Assembly: GCA_030549495.1 (NCBI GenBank)
Contig: JAUIRK010000097.1
Coordinates: forward strand, 715,001 to 779,000
Length of the DNA: 64,000 bases
Direction of reading: 5' to 3'
From: Nectonema munidae
Taxonomy: Eukaryota; Nematomorpha; Nectonematoida; Nectonematidae
Shown here: positions 53,001 to 64,000 of the stretch, in pieces
Layout: each line of letters opens with the position of its first letter
Numbering within the stretch: the first letter of the stretch is position 1
Made by a program: the position numbers and the translations under genes
Notes under the pieces: model-generated
The model's input: only the letters and a program-made list of their open reading frames with translations
Told to the model about the DNA's origin: nothing
Databases searched by the model: none

Positions 53001-56000
53001 AAAATTTTATTTTTTAGAAAATTAGAATGTCGGAAAAATTATTTTTGGATTGACATGGAATTGTTTAACTTTGTTTTATCTTGTAATTAATTTTTATTTT
53101 TTTCCTTTCTTGCATATCTATATATTATCTAAGATTGAGAGAAGAGTGTTCCATGAAGGAAATTCTTTTAGATAAGAAATGTATGCTTTTAAAACAAAAC
53201 TTTATTTAATGATATATCGAACTGTTCTATATTGATATACTATAATATACTATTAACATCAATATTAACACTTAATAATTGTCTCTAAAAAGAAATAAAG
53301 AGAGTTAGATATATCAGTAAATAAAAGTTGTATTAAAACAATGCATTTCTTCATGGATGGGCATTTCGCCGAATAATATGTTTATTTATTGTTTTAATTT
53401 ATAATCATTCTTCTTTTTTCAATAAAAAAAAGAAATTCTTCTTTTTATTTTTAGTTTCACTTAGTTATTACTTTTTTCTGGTTGGTTAGCTGGTTTTTTT
53501 TAAATTTATTTCTGCCACAGTTATTTTAAAAATCAAAGTAAGACAAAGTAGTAAACTTCCTTACTACCTAATCCTTCCGACCTATTTTTTTATTGAAACA
53601 ATTTTGAAGCGTTTCGATTCTTGTGTATTTCCACTCTTCGGAAATTCCTTGCTTATAAGGAAATTGTTATTACTAAATTCAATGGTAGACTTTGCACGCT
53701 ATCGTTTTTATGATATTAGCGCTACTCAACATTTAATTTGGTATGTTTACGTTATATAGCCTGTTCTCAAATCCGAATGCAATTTTTCATTCTTCTGTGT
53801 TCAAGTTAAACTTCTCTATTGATTGAATTTTCAGATTTTAATATCCAAATATTGATTTTTATCATCTAATATTTAAATAACAAAACGAAAAAGGAATGTA
53901 TCAGAAAATGATTTTAATGTCTCTTGGTTTAATCAATTTTCAATATTTTTTTACAGCCCACAATAATGTCGGTGTATGAGTTGTCTCTTTGTATAAGTCG
54001 AACTCCAAATTTTAGAACAAAATGATGCTATTGGATAAAGTCCGCTGTATATCGCCAATTCATTTACAAAAATCAAAAAATATTTTATTTACAAAAAATA
54101 GTGTTCCATTTTTTTCCTAGATCTTATTTTTAAAAACAAAGTTCTAAAGTTGACTTATACACCAGCATATATGGTCTATTGAAAATTTCACAGTTTATTC
54201 CTATCTCTTTATTTATCATTGTCGCGTGCTTTTTATTGAATTTTTCCTTTATTTTTTTTCAGAACTCTATGTCAGATCGACGAAGAATCATTTGAGTCAA
54301 GTGGAGTTTTCACGAATCCTGAAGACTCTTCAAAAATAACATCGATAAATTATAATACTCTTGATATTACAGATGATGCAGGCAAAGATTTTTGATATAT
54401 AATTTCGACGTTTGTATCTCCAAATTTTTAATTTTTTGCAACCACGTTTACGCGCCATGCATATATTACGTAGCACTTTAGTGTAGTGCTTTTTAACATT
54501 TTCTTTCTTCGCTCTAAAAATTTGTTCAAATTATGATGGGGTCAGTCAGCATTGTAGAAGTTTTTAATGTTATTTCAATTGTAAGTTTGTGCGTATGTTT
54601 GACTCTTTTAGATTATTATTAATATATAAATCAGTAATATAAATTCTTGAAATATGAAACTTCTCCCTCCATCCTGAACCTTATTATTCCGTACGTATCC
54701 AAAATAAGAAGAATTTATCATGGTTAATATTTTACAAAATAGGGTGTAATAAATTCATTGCGTAAAAAATGTGACTATCATAAGAATTCTTTAAATTGAA
54801 AAGATATATGAGAGAATGAATAACAATCTAATAATAATCTAATGATTTATAATTATCATATCAATAATAATGAGAGTACTCTTTTCTTAATTTAAACAAT
54901 TCTCACAATAAAGTTGCGTTTTTTACGTTATAAATTTATAACACTCACTCTTATGAAAGCCACCGACTTTGCCTTATTTTCTATCATTATTTTAGTCTGA
55001 AGTGTCCATTTTTAAGCATTCACTTCTTCAATGAAGACACTTCTCTAGTGTCAGTCTGAAGCCTGTCCATGTTATAGAAGTTTACTGTATATGATTAGTT
55101 TTGTTAATTAATTAATTATGCTTTATTATCTTTTCGTAATATATCTGCTATAAATATAAAAAAGAAGTTTACTTATAAAATCATTGTAGAATAGTGATGC
55201 CATCTTTTAACGTTAACCAGAACAAGAATAGTTTTGAAAATAGTCGAGAACAAAATTTTGTATTTCTTACAAAAATAATTAATATAGATGAATTTTTATA
55301 TTAAAAAAGTTAAAAAAAAATCGCATTAAGAGCTAAATTCCAAACTCCTTTTTGACATAAATGATTAAGAAATGGAAACCTGGATTCTTATAAATCCTGC
55401 GATATTCGATATCTAAGCCACGGCAAAACTCTGACATCTGGCAACCCTTTTCCAATCCATTTAAAATAGGCTCGCGAAGCTGAAGTTAAGAAACACTGCT
55501 TTCTTCAACATCGCTACAAAACAATGCGACAAATTTTTATCATTTAAACCAGTGTTTCTCAACCTTATTTTAGCTGTGGCTCCCTTTAATAATCCAAAAT
55601 TGCCATGGCCCCCTTCTTAGATGTGGATTTGAGTTTTTCTTTTTTCAATTTCTACTTTTTCAAACAAAAAATTGAATAAGTACTTTGTTTAAAAAAAATT
55701 CTCTGTTGCATTGCTTTAATGAGAAGCGTGTGATTAGTGTTCTCTTACTAGTTTATCAATATTCCGGTTTAAAGATTAGTGAGAGGCGCGTAAATCTCCT
55801 TTTTTTCTATTGCGAGGTGATTTCGAGTTTTTACAACAGTTGGATAACTCTGCTAAAGCCTGTCTAAATAAGATGTAGGGAAAGGAAGTAAAAATATCTT
55901 AATCTTTTTCCATATTAGAGGGTGTTTTTGAACAATTTCTTCATCCATCCACAACTTTTGATATCCTCTATGTTTGAATCCAGCTAATGCTGCTGTGTTG

Positions 56001-59000
56001 TTTTGAAGTTCAATCAAACTTTCTTGAATTTCTATATCAACTTCAGATGGATCAAGAATGAAAGGATCCACAAACCATTGAACACCGTCATTTTTAAATA
56101 TATCAAAAAAGCGTATTAAAAAAATAAAACTCATATTAAATTTTAAATAAAATAAAAATTAATTTCTAATTAATTATTTTTAATTTCTAAATTTTTTTAT
56201 ACTTCGTATCAGCGGCTTAGCCAGAAAAAAGTTAATGGGGGGGGGGGGGGGGCACTGGCGGTCACACATTGAAATTTTTTGATAAAACATTGCTAACAGA
56301 AAATGCATGGTTTGAACATTTCATTGTCATGGCACCCATCCGTATATGTTACGACGTCAAACTGTGAAGGTGTTCTAATACAACTAACAGAAAAAGCATG
56401 GAGATAGTTATTTCTTTATTATTAAAGTCTTCTATGGATGTTGTGTGACACATAATGTATTGTGAGAAAATCAACTATATATAAATGTAATTATAATATG
56501 TATCTATGACATCACAAGATACATGGGGGGGGGGGGGCACCACAAGGAACATCGGGGGCACGGCTACTCGTGACCCATGTCTAGCTACGCCACTGCTTCG
56601 TATTGTTATATGGTCTGTGGCTCCCACAATTTTTTCTATGTCCCCCAGGGGTCCATATGGCCCCGTTGAGAAACACTGATTTAAACTGTTAAATTTTTGA
56701 TTCACGTTTTCATTTTTATATGTTATGTAAGAATTCTCAAAATGTCTTCAATGATGAAATTAGTTATCATACATTTGTCTCCCATACATCCTTTCATTTT
56801 ACGTTCACAAACATTAATTAATTGAATTAAAATTTCAATCAGTGTGCAAAAAACAGATAATGTAAATTATTTATTATATATCATTTAAATGATTTTTTCA
56901 TTTCACGAATAAAACTTGCACATATATGATGATTGTAGACACACATGCATATATATATACATGTAAGAGTGAAGTGGGGGGGGGGGGGCGATATGTCGAA
57001 CCAGTTTTTTGAAGTAGTATGTATATTATAGAGTGAATTTGATAAAGGTGACATTCTAATTTCTATTATTCAATCAGTAAAAGTTGACATTTTAAAAATT
57101 TATTTTTAAAGCATCGTCTAAAAGAAATACATACACATGCGCATCTATAAGAACATGGGCTGAGCTTCTTTCTGATAAAATATTTCATGTTAAACAATCC
57201 GATGTTTGTTATTTCTTGAAAATATGATTTAATTTTTATTTCTATTCTAACTTGAAGCTGGCATGAAAACCTCTGCAGACATATCGCAGATCGAATCACA
57301 GCCTGCAGAAAATGTTAACCAGGGAGATGCATCTTGCTCTGCTTCTGAGGAAACACACGAAGCTCCTACATCCGCGCCTATCACATCAAGCGTGGATGAA
57401 ACACAGGAAGTTCTTCATACAGAAAGTTTTCAAGTTTTCCAAGATCATCGCGATAAAGGTGTTTCAATAGAAGAAACAATAGATCACAAATGCGATGAAG
57501 CTGATGACAATCTGAATCATTCTTCAAATGAGAAAAATAATTCAACTTGTCATGATCAAGTATATGCAAAAATTTTTTAATTTCATTCATTTCCCAAATT
57601 GTCTTTTTCTGTATAAACCAGTGTTTCTCAAATTTTTGCCTTTCTGCTGCAGTGAATTGTTTTCAGGTGTATAACAATTTATAAAAATAAAGTTTGTTTC
57701 CAAATAAATTTTTTATGGATGTTATGGTTTCTAGTTTATCTGATGCCGGAATATCAAAAATTAATTTCCTTGACTTAAGTTAAAAAAAGAGTCAAAATAT
57801 TCTCTTTTTAAGATTTGCCATACAATCATTTTTTAAAAATTTTTATTTTAAAAATACCACTCGGACTCCTAAATTATATTAGATACCCAATCCAACTCTT
57901 ATCCCATTAAGATCTCCGACTGTGACTTCGAAACCCTGGTCAAGAATAAAAGCTTTTTTCACGGGGGCGGGGGGGGGGGGGAGTAAGTAATAATGAAATT
58001 GGTATTATAAGATCATTATAATTTTTTCAAATTTTTAAGGAAAATTATTTTATTCAACATAGAAAAATGTATAAATACTACTAACTAATATTTTATAACA
58101 TTTTTGCTTTACCTAAATACAATTAAATGTGATTCAAATGGAAAAATCAAATTAGCCATGATTAAATTTGAATAACTCAATGCCATGTATTATAAAATAT
58201 AAATAATATATGTGATGGACAATTATCCTACAAGAGGCCAGTGTCTGGTGGTAACTACAGATACATTCTCCGGTTACCTTAAGTAAACAATAGATATTTG
58301 TATTCCTATGTAAAGAAGTACGGATTTGCAAAGGAGCTTACCTAGGTTATCTCACTTGATTATGACATATTTATTTTATTTTTTAAATTATTCTCTAGAT
58401 AAAAATAGATGATGGCACCTCTCATCCGACGGAAGATCTTTCCCATGAAGAAGATACAAATGTCATTCACAAGAAAGATCATTTTGATTCGATGAAGGAA
58501 GAACACTTTGAGCCACACTTTGAAATGGATGATGAATTTACGGCCAATGAAAATAATGAGAATAATTATCTCTCTGATGCCACTTTTTCAAAAGTTTTAT
58601 ACCCAACCCCTAATTCCAGAAATGACTCGTATGCTTTCATTGATTGTCATCTTTTCATCATTTTTACCTTTTTTAGGGTAGATTTTTAGTTTTTCTCCTT
58701 TACGTTTGCATTGTGATTTCTCTTTTTAAAAAATTTCTTGATAAGTTTTCAAAATGATCAATTTAGAGTAGAAAGGTGATTTAACAAATTTGTTGAGACC
58801 TTTAAATTTATTTGGTTATATCATATAACTATGCTTAAAGTAAAAAATGTATGGGATTTAATTAAAACAAATATGTTTAAACAAATAGATATATTGTATT
58901 CACCTTAAGTATGAATTTTTCTAATAAAATCATTAATTTTAATATCTTTTTCTTTATTTCCTTTTGTATCAATTGCCATTTTCCGAATTGAAATGAAAAC

Positions 59001-62000
59001 TAATTATTAATTTTGTTTTGTCAATATAATATATGTTAAATAGCTTTTAAAGATTTTCTTAAATTTGAATAAAAGAATATAAATGCGTTAATTAAAGAGA
59101 ATTTGGTTACTTATGAATTTACCTTTCAAATTAAAATATTGTCGTTTAAAATTATGAATCCAATCTTCAAATTTTTTTTGCTATAATTAAATTTTATTAT
59201 ATTCAAAATTTTAAGAAAATTTGATATAGTTTTGAATCTACAGCTAAGATATTCTAATTCCCTTTTTTATGAGTAAAAACACTAATCAAAACTTTAACTA
59301 TCTCTAATATTAAATATTGCATCACTCCAAAATATTAATTTTAATTCAAGCATAAACACCTATAAGTTAATGGGGTCGATATTTATCAAAATTTACACAA
59401 ATTTTTAGTTTAATTCCAAATTATAAATCATGATGACTGATTAAAGGTTGCATTACCTATAACAACTTTTAAACAGAGATTTTGATATAAAATGTAAAAT
59501 AACTCATTCTATTAAAAATATTGATTTTATCCTAATAAAATAAATTTCTTTGAAGAAAAATATCGTGAACATCGCATTTAGATTCAACTCTGATATCACT
59601 TAGTTATAGGTAAAAGTACCACGGGTGTGTTCATTCAGAAGACACCATACGCTGCTTGTGTCGAACTATGAACAAAGAAGGATTGCTTCTGGGTTTGAAC
59701 CCAAACCTTTGAGATGTCAAAATTAGACATCTAGAAAACCTTTCTCACTCACTTTGTTACTAGAACACAAAACATTTATCATTGTTGGAAATTATATAAA
59801 AAAAAATATGAAAATAGAGACTTTACAATCGTTAATTTTCAATATTTTCCGAACCTTTTAACCACCAGTAAAATTGGCATTTGTACATGGAATATGAAGC
59901 TATCTTAACTAACTGTTATCCATACGTGGAAGCCTACTCATGGAATCAGCAGTACTATATGGTGGCTTACATGTCGGTTGACTGGATTCGCACTTATTGC
60001 ACCGAGAGTTGTGGAGTCCGAAAAATATTTTACGATTCTGACTCAATTTTTTTGAATCTATAACTAATGTGAAAATTGTGATGACATGCACCATATTTCG
60101 AGGTCGTTTGTGAATGTCGATTTTAGATAGTCATTGAAAGATGTCCTGAATCTTAAACACTTTTCTTTTATGTTGCAATTCAAAATGTTTGATATATTTT
60201 CTTCAACATAGTTTATTAAAATGTTTTATTTGTTCGTATTTGTACTTTAGTGTCTTTCTTGCATTGTCTTCAAAATAATTTTTAGATAATTGTCTATAAC
60301 CTTTTTATTTAAGCCAAAACACTAGCGTTCAAAAATTAAATTTATCCAAAAAAAAATTTTCAAAAGTATTTGGTTTAAAAAAAAATTCCAAAATTTTTTT
60401 CTCACACTTGTTTCAGGGTATTTGTTTAATAAAAATCCCATTCTTTATTTTTATCGAATTTTCACTCTTTTTCTATGAGTTGCAAAAACACGGCGTTATG
60501 TTAAAATAATTTATGTTGCTTTTTGCAACGTTTGGCGCCAAAGGGAGTAGTGATGAATTTATTTTAATCATGAATATAACTATTTTTAAAATCGCAGTCA
60601 GAGTCGTAATAATTATTCCCACTCCTCCTCTTTTTCAAAAAGTTCTACTCTTCCGACTCCAGCCTGCGACTCGACAACCCTGGTTTTAGCTTCGGTAATC
60701 ATTTTTGGTAGTAAAAGTGGTCGTCACGTTTTTGAAAAATATTTTGTAACTCCCAGATTACGCTTAATGAGATGACTGAATATAATCTGTGGGTCAACAA
60801 CAACAACTGGTAACAATTATCTGTGTTTGAACTCTAGTACTTTTAGTTGTATATCAAAAGTTATTTAGATTTTTATTTCGATCTCAGTGAAGAATGGCCT
60901 GTAGTATAAAATAGGCAGAAAAATTTTTCTAACGTTTTTATTTTGAATTCATGCAAGACTTATGAACTTCAACTTTTTTTTATAGGGATCAGAAGAGTCC
61001 GGCGTTGATGAATGCATCCATTTCATCGAAACCAAGTACAGATTTGGAAGAAGGAGAAATTTTTCAGGTATTCACCAACTAATTCTTTGCATACGAAGAT
61101 ATTTATATGTTTCTTCTTTTTGGCATTTAGGATGAAGATAGAATCAATGTATTGGATAAGCCGTTACTGAAACGTAAGAATTTTGAAACAGTTATTATTT
61201 CGTATTTTAACCAAGATAAACAAAAATCATAAACATTCGTTTCTTTTTACCTCCCTCACAGCGTGTCTCTTGAATTTTAATTTGTACCTTGAAAAATAAT
61301 TTTATTTGTTTTATAGGAACTACAATCAACAGCATAACTTCCAAGCTAATTAAATTAAACGTATGACATTTTACTTTTCACTTTGAAAAATATGATTTTC
61401 ATTGTGATTTTATTAAGAATTCACAATCCAGTGATAAAGAACCAAAAGAAAGCACCAATTCTCGTAAAACCACTTTTAATTATTCTCAAAAAGTTTTCAT
61501 GGTCAAGATGAGTAGAAATGTGCTCTCTATGCAACGATTAATATCAGATATTTCTTTTGCAATTATTTTTTGTTTTTATTGACGGGTTAAGCAAGGTGTT
61601 CCTAATTCCAGATTGTTTCATCCTTCTTGTTTATTCTTATTTTTTACATAATTTTATTTCAAGACAATATCTTATGTATAGAAAAAAGATTTTCCTAAAT
61701 TTTTTGTTTGTTGGGGTTTTGATAAGAAATGAACTTTTCCTTAATTGTATTATAATTTTTGTTTATAGCAAATGATAAAAGAAATTAAATAGTGTCAAAC
61801 CACTATATATTGAACTGTATAGGAATTCCATATATAAAAGGTTCATTATATGGAGATATTAACCATATAGAATATATATTAGCCTAAAAAATATACTTGA
61901 TTAGTTTCAAAACTCAAAGATTTAAATTGATTCCCTAAATTGATACAAACTCAAACTCTCCAAGATTTTCGTGTGTTCTTTCTTTTTTCCTACATAAGGC

Positions 62001-63388
62001 TCTACTGATCTAAGCACATAAGATACCTTGCTATCACAAATTGCCACACTTTTATTCAAAACTTGTCTAGTTTTTGCGGCATATTTTCTGGATAAAGTTG
62101 TACCTTGTTCTACAAGCAAACAATGGTTTATCAATTCCCAGTTACTTAATATCTTTTCTAGCAAAACTTAAACTTTTGTTTAAGCAATAAAGTTGGTAGA
62201 AAGTTTAGGCAGATTGAGAGGACTATGATAAAGATTTTGACATCAATATTCATAATTTTTTCCTTTAGGCACACTGGTAAAAAAAACTGCTGATATCTTG
62301 TTTGAGACTAAAACCAGATATAAAATTGAGTTTTTCTTTCAGTTCAAAGGAATCATAAAATCCTGCCTTTTCTTGGGGGTGGTAAATATATAAATTACAC
62401 CGAATATTCCGCATTGTTAGAAATGAGAAAAAACTCTTAAAAATTGCCATAGCATCTGGTGGAGAAGCAATTTGACTGTGCCAACTGTAATGAGCGCAGG
62501 TAATGATCAAAACAGAATGCCGGTCTCACTCAAACTTTTGGTCTGAGGAGACACCTGAACTTTTGTTCTGGGGCGCTACTGGAATTCTTGCCTTTGAGTA
62601 AAACACAAACACTCCTTATAGTTCTATTAATTTTAATTCAAATTTGATATTTTCAAAATGTTTCTCACTACTATGTTTCTCTGTAACTGTGTGTGATCAA
62701 AATTATAAAAAAAAATATATTACAATATGGATATACAATATACATATATTAATGACTGAAAGTTATTTATTTTATGGAAACAAATACAGTAGAACCTCAA
62801 GTATCTGAACACGTTTGGAGACAAAGAAATTGTTCAGATACGTAAAAATTTCTCTCTTTCTTTCCTTCTATAAGGATAAATGATATAAGGAGGTCAATTG
62901 ATATTTTGGTATGAATGGTATATATATATATTTTTAATTTTGTAAAGGCGATATAAATTAGTCCTACACTACAATTTGTATTCCATTTTGTATGTACGTT
63001 GAAAACTTTTGTTGTGGCACGTAGTAACTCTCTTCTTTTTTTAAAAGATAGATCATCTACTCAAACTTACTTTTATGATGAATTTATTTGTGAGTGATGG
63101 AAGATAGAATAACTTTTGATGTATTCATTTTTAGCTGTTGAATCTTGTAAACCTTCTTTAATACAAATCAAGTATCCTTCTCCTCCTAGAAATCCCATCT
63201 CAAATATCATTCACATAAACAATTTGGTACTACCTTTATGATGATTCCTTCGACTTTTTCTTCAATTTAACTTTTCTTAGGTTAGGCCATTTACCTTGAA
63301 GCAGCTGGAAGACGAGCTGAAGAAGTTTGGAGATTTCAATGAAGATGATTTTTGGATAGATAAGATTAAATCAAATTGTATTGTTAGG
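50006..63388 (+). CDS. ACIN1: Acinus-like RNA-binding protein (3' end outside window)
   Basis: Acinus is a nuclear protein of the ASAP complex that joins the exon junction complex and acts in splicing and apoptotic chromatin condensation. Eleven phase-consistent exons give 427 codons before the right edge. The first 300 or so residues are acidic and rich in Ser, Asn and Asp. DLEEGEI then appears, and the last two exons give [17 protein letters not shown] and [13 protein letters not shown], then [12 protein letters not shown]. These match [23 protein letters not shown] and [10 protein letters not shown] at the start of the vertebrate Acinus RRM. No SAP domain was found, so this may be a short form, or a further 5' exon may exist. 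The second half of the RRM and the RS-like tail should lie to the right. The RRM exons are secure; the 5' exons rest on splice phase and composition. Confidence 0.85.
50379..50496 (+). CDS. ACIN1: Acinus exon 2
   Basis: [19 protein letters not shown] then [18 protein letters not shown]. Clean acceptor TTATTTAAG and donor TAA|GTAAAA, phase 1 to 2. Confidence 0.65.
50497..54262 (+). other. Acinus intron 2
   Basis: AT-rich, no named element. A possible alternative exon at 50835-50898 ([15 protein letters not shown] with a strong GTAAGT donor) does not keep phase with the next exon. A tRNA-like scrap lies near 52400-52450. Confidence 0.4.
54263..54381 (+). CDS. ACIN1: Acinus exon 3, apparent GC donor
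   Basis: [16 protein letters not shown], then NPEDSSKIT and LDITDDA. Phase 2 in after TTTTTTTCAG. No GT donor precedes the stop, but CAG|GCAAAG is a good GC-type donor and gives the phase 1 needed by the next exon. Confidence 0.6.
55790..56134 (-). pseudogene. hAT transposase C-terminal fragment
   Basis: [16 protein letters not shown], then [20 protein letters not shown] and [10 protein letters not shown], followed further on by a KKGDLRAS remnant. This is the conserved carboxyl part (dimerisation region) of hAT transposases related to ZBED/SCAND3-type genes. Only the end of the protein remains, and the frame is broken after TSYL. Confidence 0.8.
56210..56595. mobile_element. Nested hAT-type non-autonomous element
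   Basis: A 386-bp insertion inside the larger hAT. Ends CAGCGGCTTAGCCAG and CTAGCTACGCCACTG are inverted repeats and the 8-bp CTTCGTAT flanks both sides (56202-56209, 56596-56603). It carries no coding sequence and has a G run near each end in the same orientation. Confidence 0.92.
57258..57559 (+). CDS. ACIN1: Acinus exon 4, acidic Ser/Glu-rich
   Basis: One hundred codons, phase 1 to 0, with [20 protein letters not shown] and [16 protein letters not shown]. Higher GC than its flanks; donor CAA|GTATAT. Confidence 0.75.
57619..57660. mobile_element. Solo hAT terminal repeat
   Basis: CAGTGTTTCTCAAA matches the end of the element at 55550, with no partner end nearby. Likely a decayed copy in Acinus intron 4. 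Confidence 0.45.
57660..58398 (+). other. Acinus intron 4
   Basis: Holds a GAGTCGGAG-type scrap (about 57870-57945, minus orientation) and the last poly-G run. Otherwise nothing recognised. Confidence 0.45.
58399..58628 (+). CDS. ACIN1: Acinus exon 5, acidic
   Basis: [20 protein letters not shown], then [20 protein letters not shown]. Phase 0 to 2, acceptor TATTCTCTAG, donor CTC|GTATGC. Confidence 0.8.
59606..59755 (-). mobile_element. tRNA-derived SINE, copy 7
   Basis: Diverged minus-strand copy from TAGGTAAAAGTACCACGGG to CCTTTCTCACTCAC. B box changed to GGGTTTGAACCC. Confidence 0.7.
59880..60065 (-). mobile_element. Possible Gypsy-type LTR retroelement scrap
   Basis: A short minus-strand stretch with [11 protein letters not shown] resembles the AD-SRLP linker between RNase H and integrase of Gypsy-type polyproteins. 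It is an old, broken fossil; no LTRs or other parts seen. Confidence 0.35.
60986..61067 (+). CDS. ACIN1: Acinus exon 6 with DLEEGEI
   Basis: [18 protein letters not shown], then DLEEGEIFQ. Phase 2 in, 0 out. Acidic EEGEI-type motifs are common in splicing-associated proteins. Confidence 0.8.
61131..61173 (+). CDS. ACIN1: Acinus exon 7
   Basis: [14 protein letters not shown]; acceptor TGGCATTTAG, donor AAC|GTAAGA. Phase 0 to 1. Confidence 0.75.
61317..61360 (+). CDS. ACIN1: Acinus exon 8
   Basis: [14 protein letters not shown]; acceptor TGTTTTATAG, donor AAC|GTATGA. Phase 1 to 0. Confidence 0.65.
61418..61511 (+). CDS. ACIN1: Acinus exon 9
   Basis: [20 protein letters not shown], then [10 protein letters not shown]. 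The donor ATGA|GTAGAA is picked because phase 1 fits the RRM exon that follows. Confidence 0.6.
61922..62510 (-). other. Two unrecognised open frames
   Basis: Frames of 81 and 80 codons in tandem on the minus strand: [11 protein letters not shown] with [20 protein letters not shown], then [20 protein letters not shown] with [20 protein letters not shown]. Composition looks coding. No family recognised; probably a decayed inserted gene or repeat. Confidence 0.3.
62785..62860 (+). mobile_element. Tigger-type terminal repeat
   Basis: TACAGTAGAACCTCAAGTAT begins with TA and the CAGTAGAACCTC end typical of Tigger elements. TTCAGATACGTAAAAATT inverts part of it 40 bp later. A solo or deleted copy. 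Confidence 0.6.
63135..63226 (+). CDS. ACIN1: Acinus exon 10: RRM strand 1
   Basis: [20 protein letters not shown], then NL. Phase 1 to 0, acceptor TTCATTTTTAG, donor TTG|GTACTA. The match to vertebrate Acinus is direct. Confidence 0.93.
63281..63388 (+). CDS. ACIN1: Acinus exon 11: RRM helix 1 and strand 2
   Basis: [19 protein letters not shown], then [13 protein letters not shown]. Phase 0 to 0, donor AGG|GTAAGG. The gene continues past the window. Confidence 0.95.
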
Positions 63389-64000
63389 GTAAGGCTTCAT
63401 TTTTTCACACTCTTTTGGCCTATTACGAATTAAAGAAATTCATATTCGAACTTCTACATAGGGATTCAGAATTTTATTTTTTGCAAGTTTTATTCCTTAA
63501 TACTTTGAGGATCAGAATTTTTAAGAGATCATCATATTTTTTAATGGAATTTTATATACCTAAAGCACACGATTTTCATTTCATGGTAGACCGGTGTCAC
63601 ACTGGCCCTCAAAGGGTTGACCATTTGGGGACGAGTGTAATACTAGTATCCCAATAAATGAAAGTCGGCTGCCCTGAATATATAAAATTTCATTAAATCG
63701 GACGTTTATTCTTCAAAATCCTGGTCTTCATTTTCTTACATTTAGATATGCTTGCATTTTACAATATTTATTTCCCGTGAACTCTTTCTGTGTGGTACTC
63801 ATTAGAGCTTTGCACGGGCCTATTTTTGCAACCCACGTCCTCCCATAACCGTTAAAAAATATTTAACACGGCTGATACCTGTCCTATTTTATTTAAATAT
63901 TTTTGTACACGCCTATAACTTACACCATTTTTTGATTTTTTTAAGAACATATGATTTCTCATTTTAATGTTTTTTTCAACTCATTTTCTCCTTAATCTTC
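63389..64000 (+). other. Acinus intron 11 up to the window edge
   Basis: No exon recognised. The short motif ACACTGGCCCTCAAAG near 63599 loosely recalls GACACTGGTGTCCC at 38627, probably repeat-derived. Confidence 0.4.

Larger units (their letters stand above)
55550..56678. mobile_element. hAT element with perfect target duplication
   Basis: Ends CAGTGTTTCTCAACC and GTTGAGAAACACTG are inverted repeats, flanked by the identical 8-bp ATTTAAAC at 55542-55549 and 56679-56686. It contains a minus-strand transposase remnant and a second nested element. Without that insert it is about 735 bp, so it is a deleted, non-autonomous copy. Confidence 0.93.
54382..57257 (+). other. Acinus intron 3
   Basis: Contains the nested hAT elements (55550-56678) and three poly-G runs. 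No other gene seen. Confidence 0.6.
56237..57981 (+). repeat. Cluster of four long poly-G runs
   Basis: Runs of 16, 13, 13 and 13 G at 56237, 56525, 56976 and 57969. All are on the plus strand, within 1.75 kb of very AT-rich DNA. The first two lie inside the nested hAT element. Confidence 0.85.
58629..60985 (+). other. Acinus intron 5
   Basis: 2.4 kb carrying SINE copy 7, a possible LTR-retroelement scrap and a GAGTCGGAG-type scrap near 60595-60690. Confidence 0.5.
61512..63134 (+). other. Acinus intron 9
   Basis: Contains two unrecognised minus-strand open frames (61922-62510) and a Tigger-type terminal repeat at 62787. Confidence 0.5.

Noticed and set aside
59880-60065. Host exon in Acinus intron 5
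   Set aside because: The only recognisable motif is the AD-SRLP type linker of LTR retroelements, on the opposite strand.

Overview
The window is AT-rich animal DNA with intron-rich host genes and many transposon remnants. I read three conserved genes exon by exon. Splice phases agree at every junction I used, and each chain gives a whole number of codons. Two features point to an arthropod: the gene set, and two relics of an ORF family I recall as repetitive in arthropods. The AT richness and repeat load would suit a copepod such as a sea louse, but that is a guess.

1-25.6 kb, plus strand: an FGF receptor tyrosine kinase. Fifteen exons (1842-25494) give 774 codons plus stop: signal peptide, three Ig domains, one membrane helix and a single tyrosine kinase domain. 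Its introns hold tRNA-derived SINEs, a Merlin/ISXO2 transposon with very long inverted arms, TTAA-flanked MITEs, a relic of the arthropod repeat ORF and an identical 244-bp duplication.

25.6-35.8 kb: mostly repeats between two convergent genes. It holds a SINE, a Penelope-like relic with a MITE in it, a larger relic of the arthropod repeat ORF, and a Tigger/pogo transposase with a 58-nt intron and a long open frame. Three coding-looking minus-strand pieces are unassigned.

35.8-45.9 kb, minus strand: a MYST histone acetyltransferase, closest to MOF/KAT8. Nine exons cover most of the chromobarrel, the C2HC zinc finger and the complete catalytic domain. The 5' end is not resolved. A degraded Tc1-like transposase lies in a MOF intron and carries a TTAA MITE.

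46-50 kb: probable MOF 5' flank, a 42-bp tandem duplication and an unrecognised minus-strand coding-like tract.

50.0-64 kb, plus strand: an Acinus-like gene that runs off the right edge. It has an acidic, serine-rich amino part, a DLEEGEI motif and the first half of the Acinus RRM. One intron appears to use a GC donor. A hAT element with a second hAT-type element inside it, each with a perfect 8-bp target duplication, lies in an intron.

The receptor acts at the cell surface, MOF in chromatin and Acinus in the exon-junction/splicing machinery. Nothing suggests a joint pathway. MOF and Acinus appear to be head-to-head and may share a promoter region.
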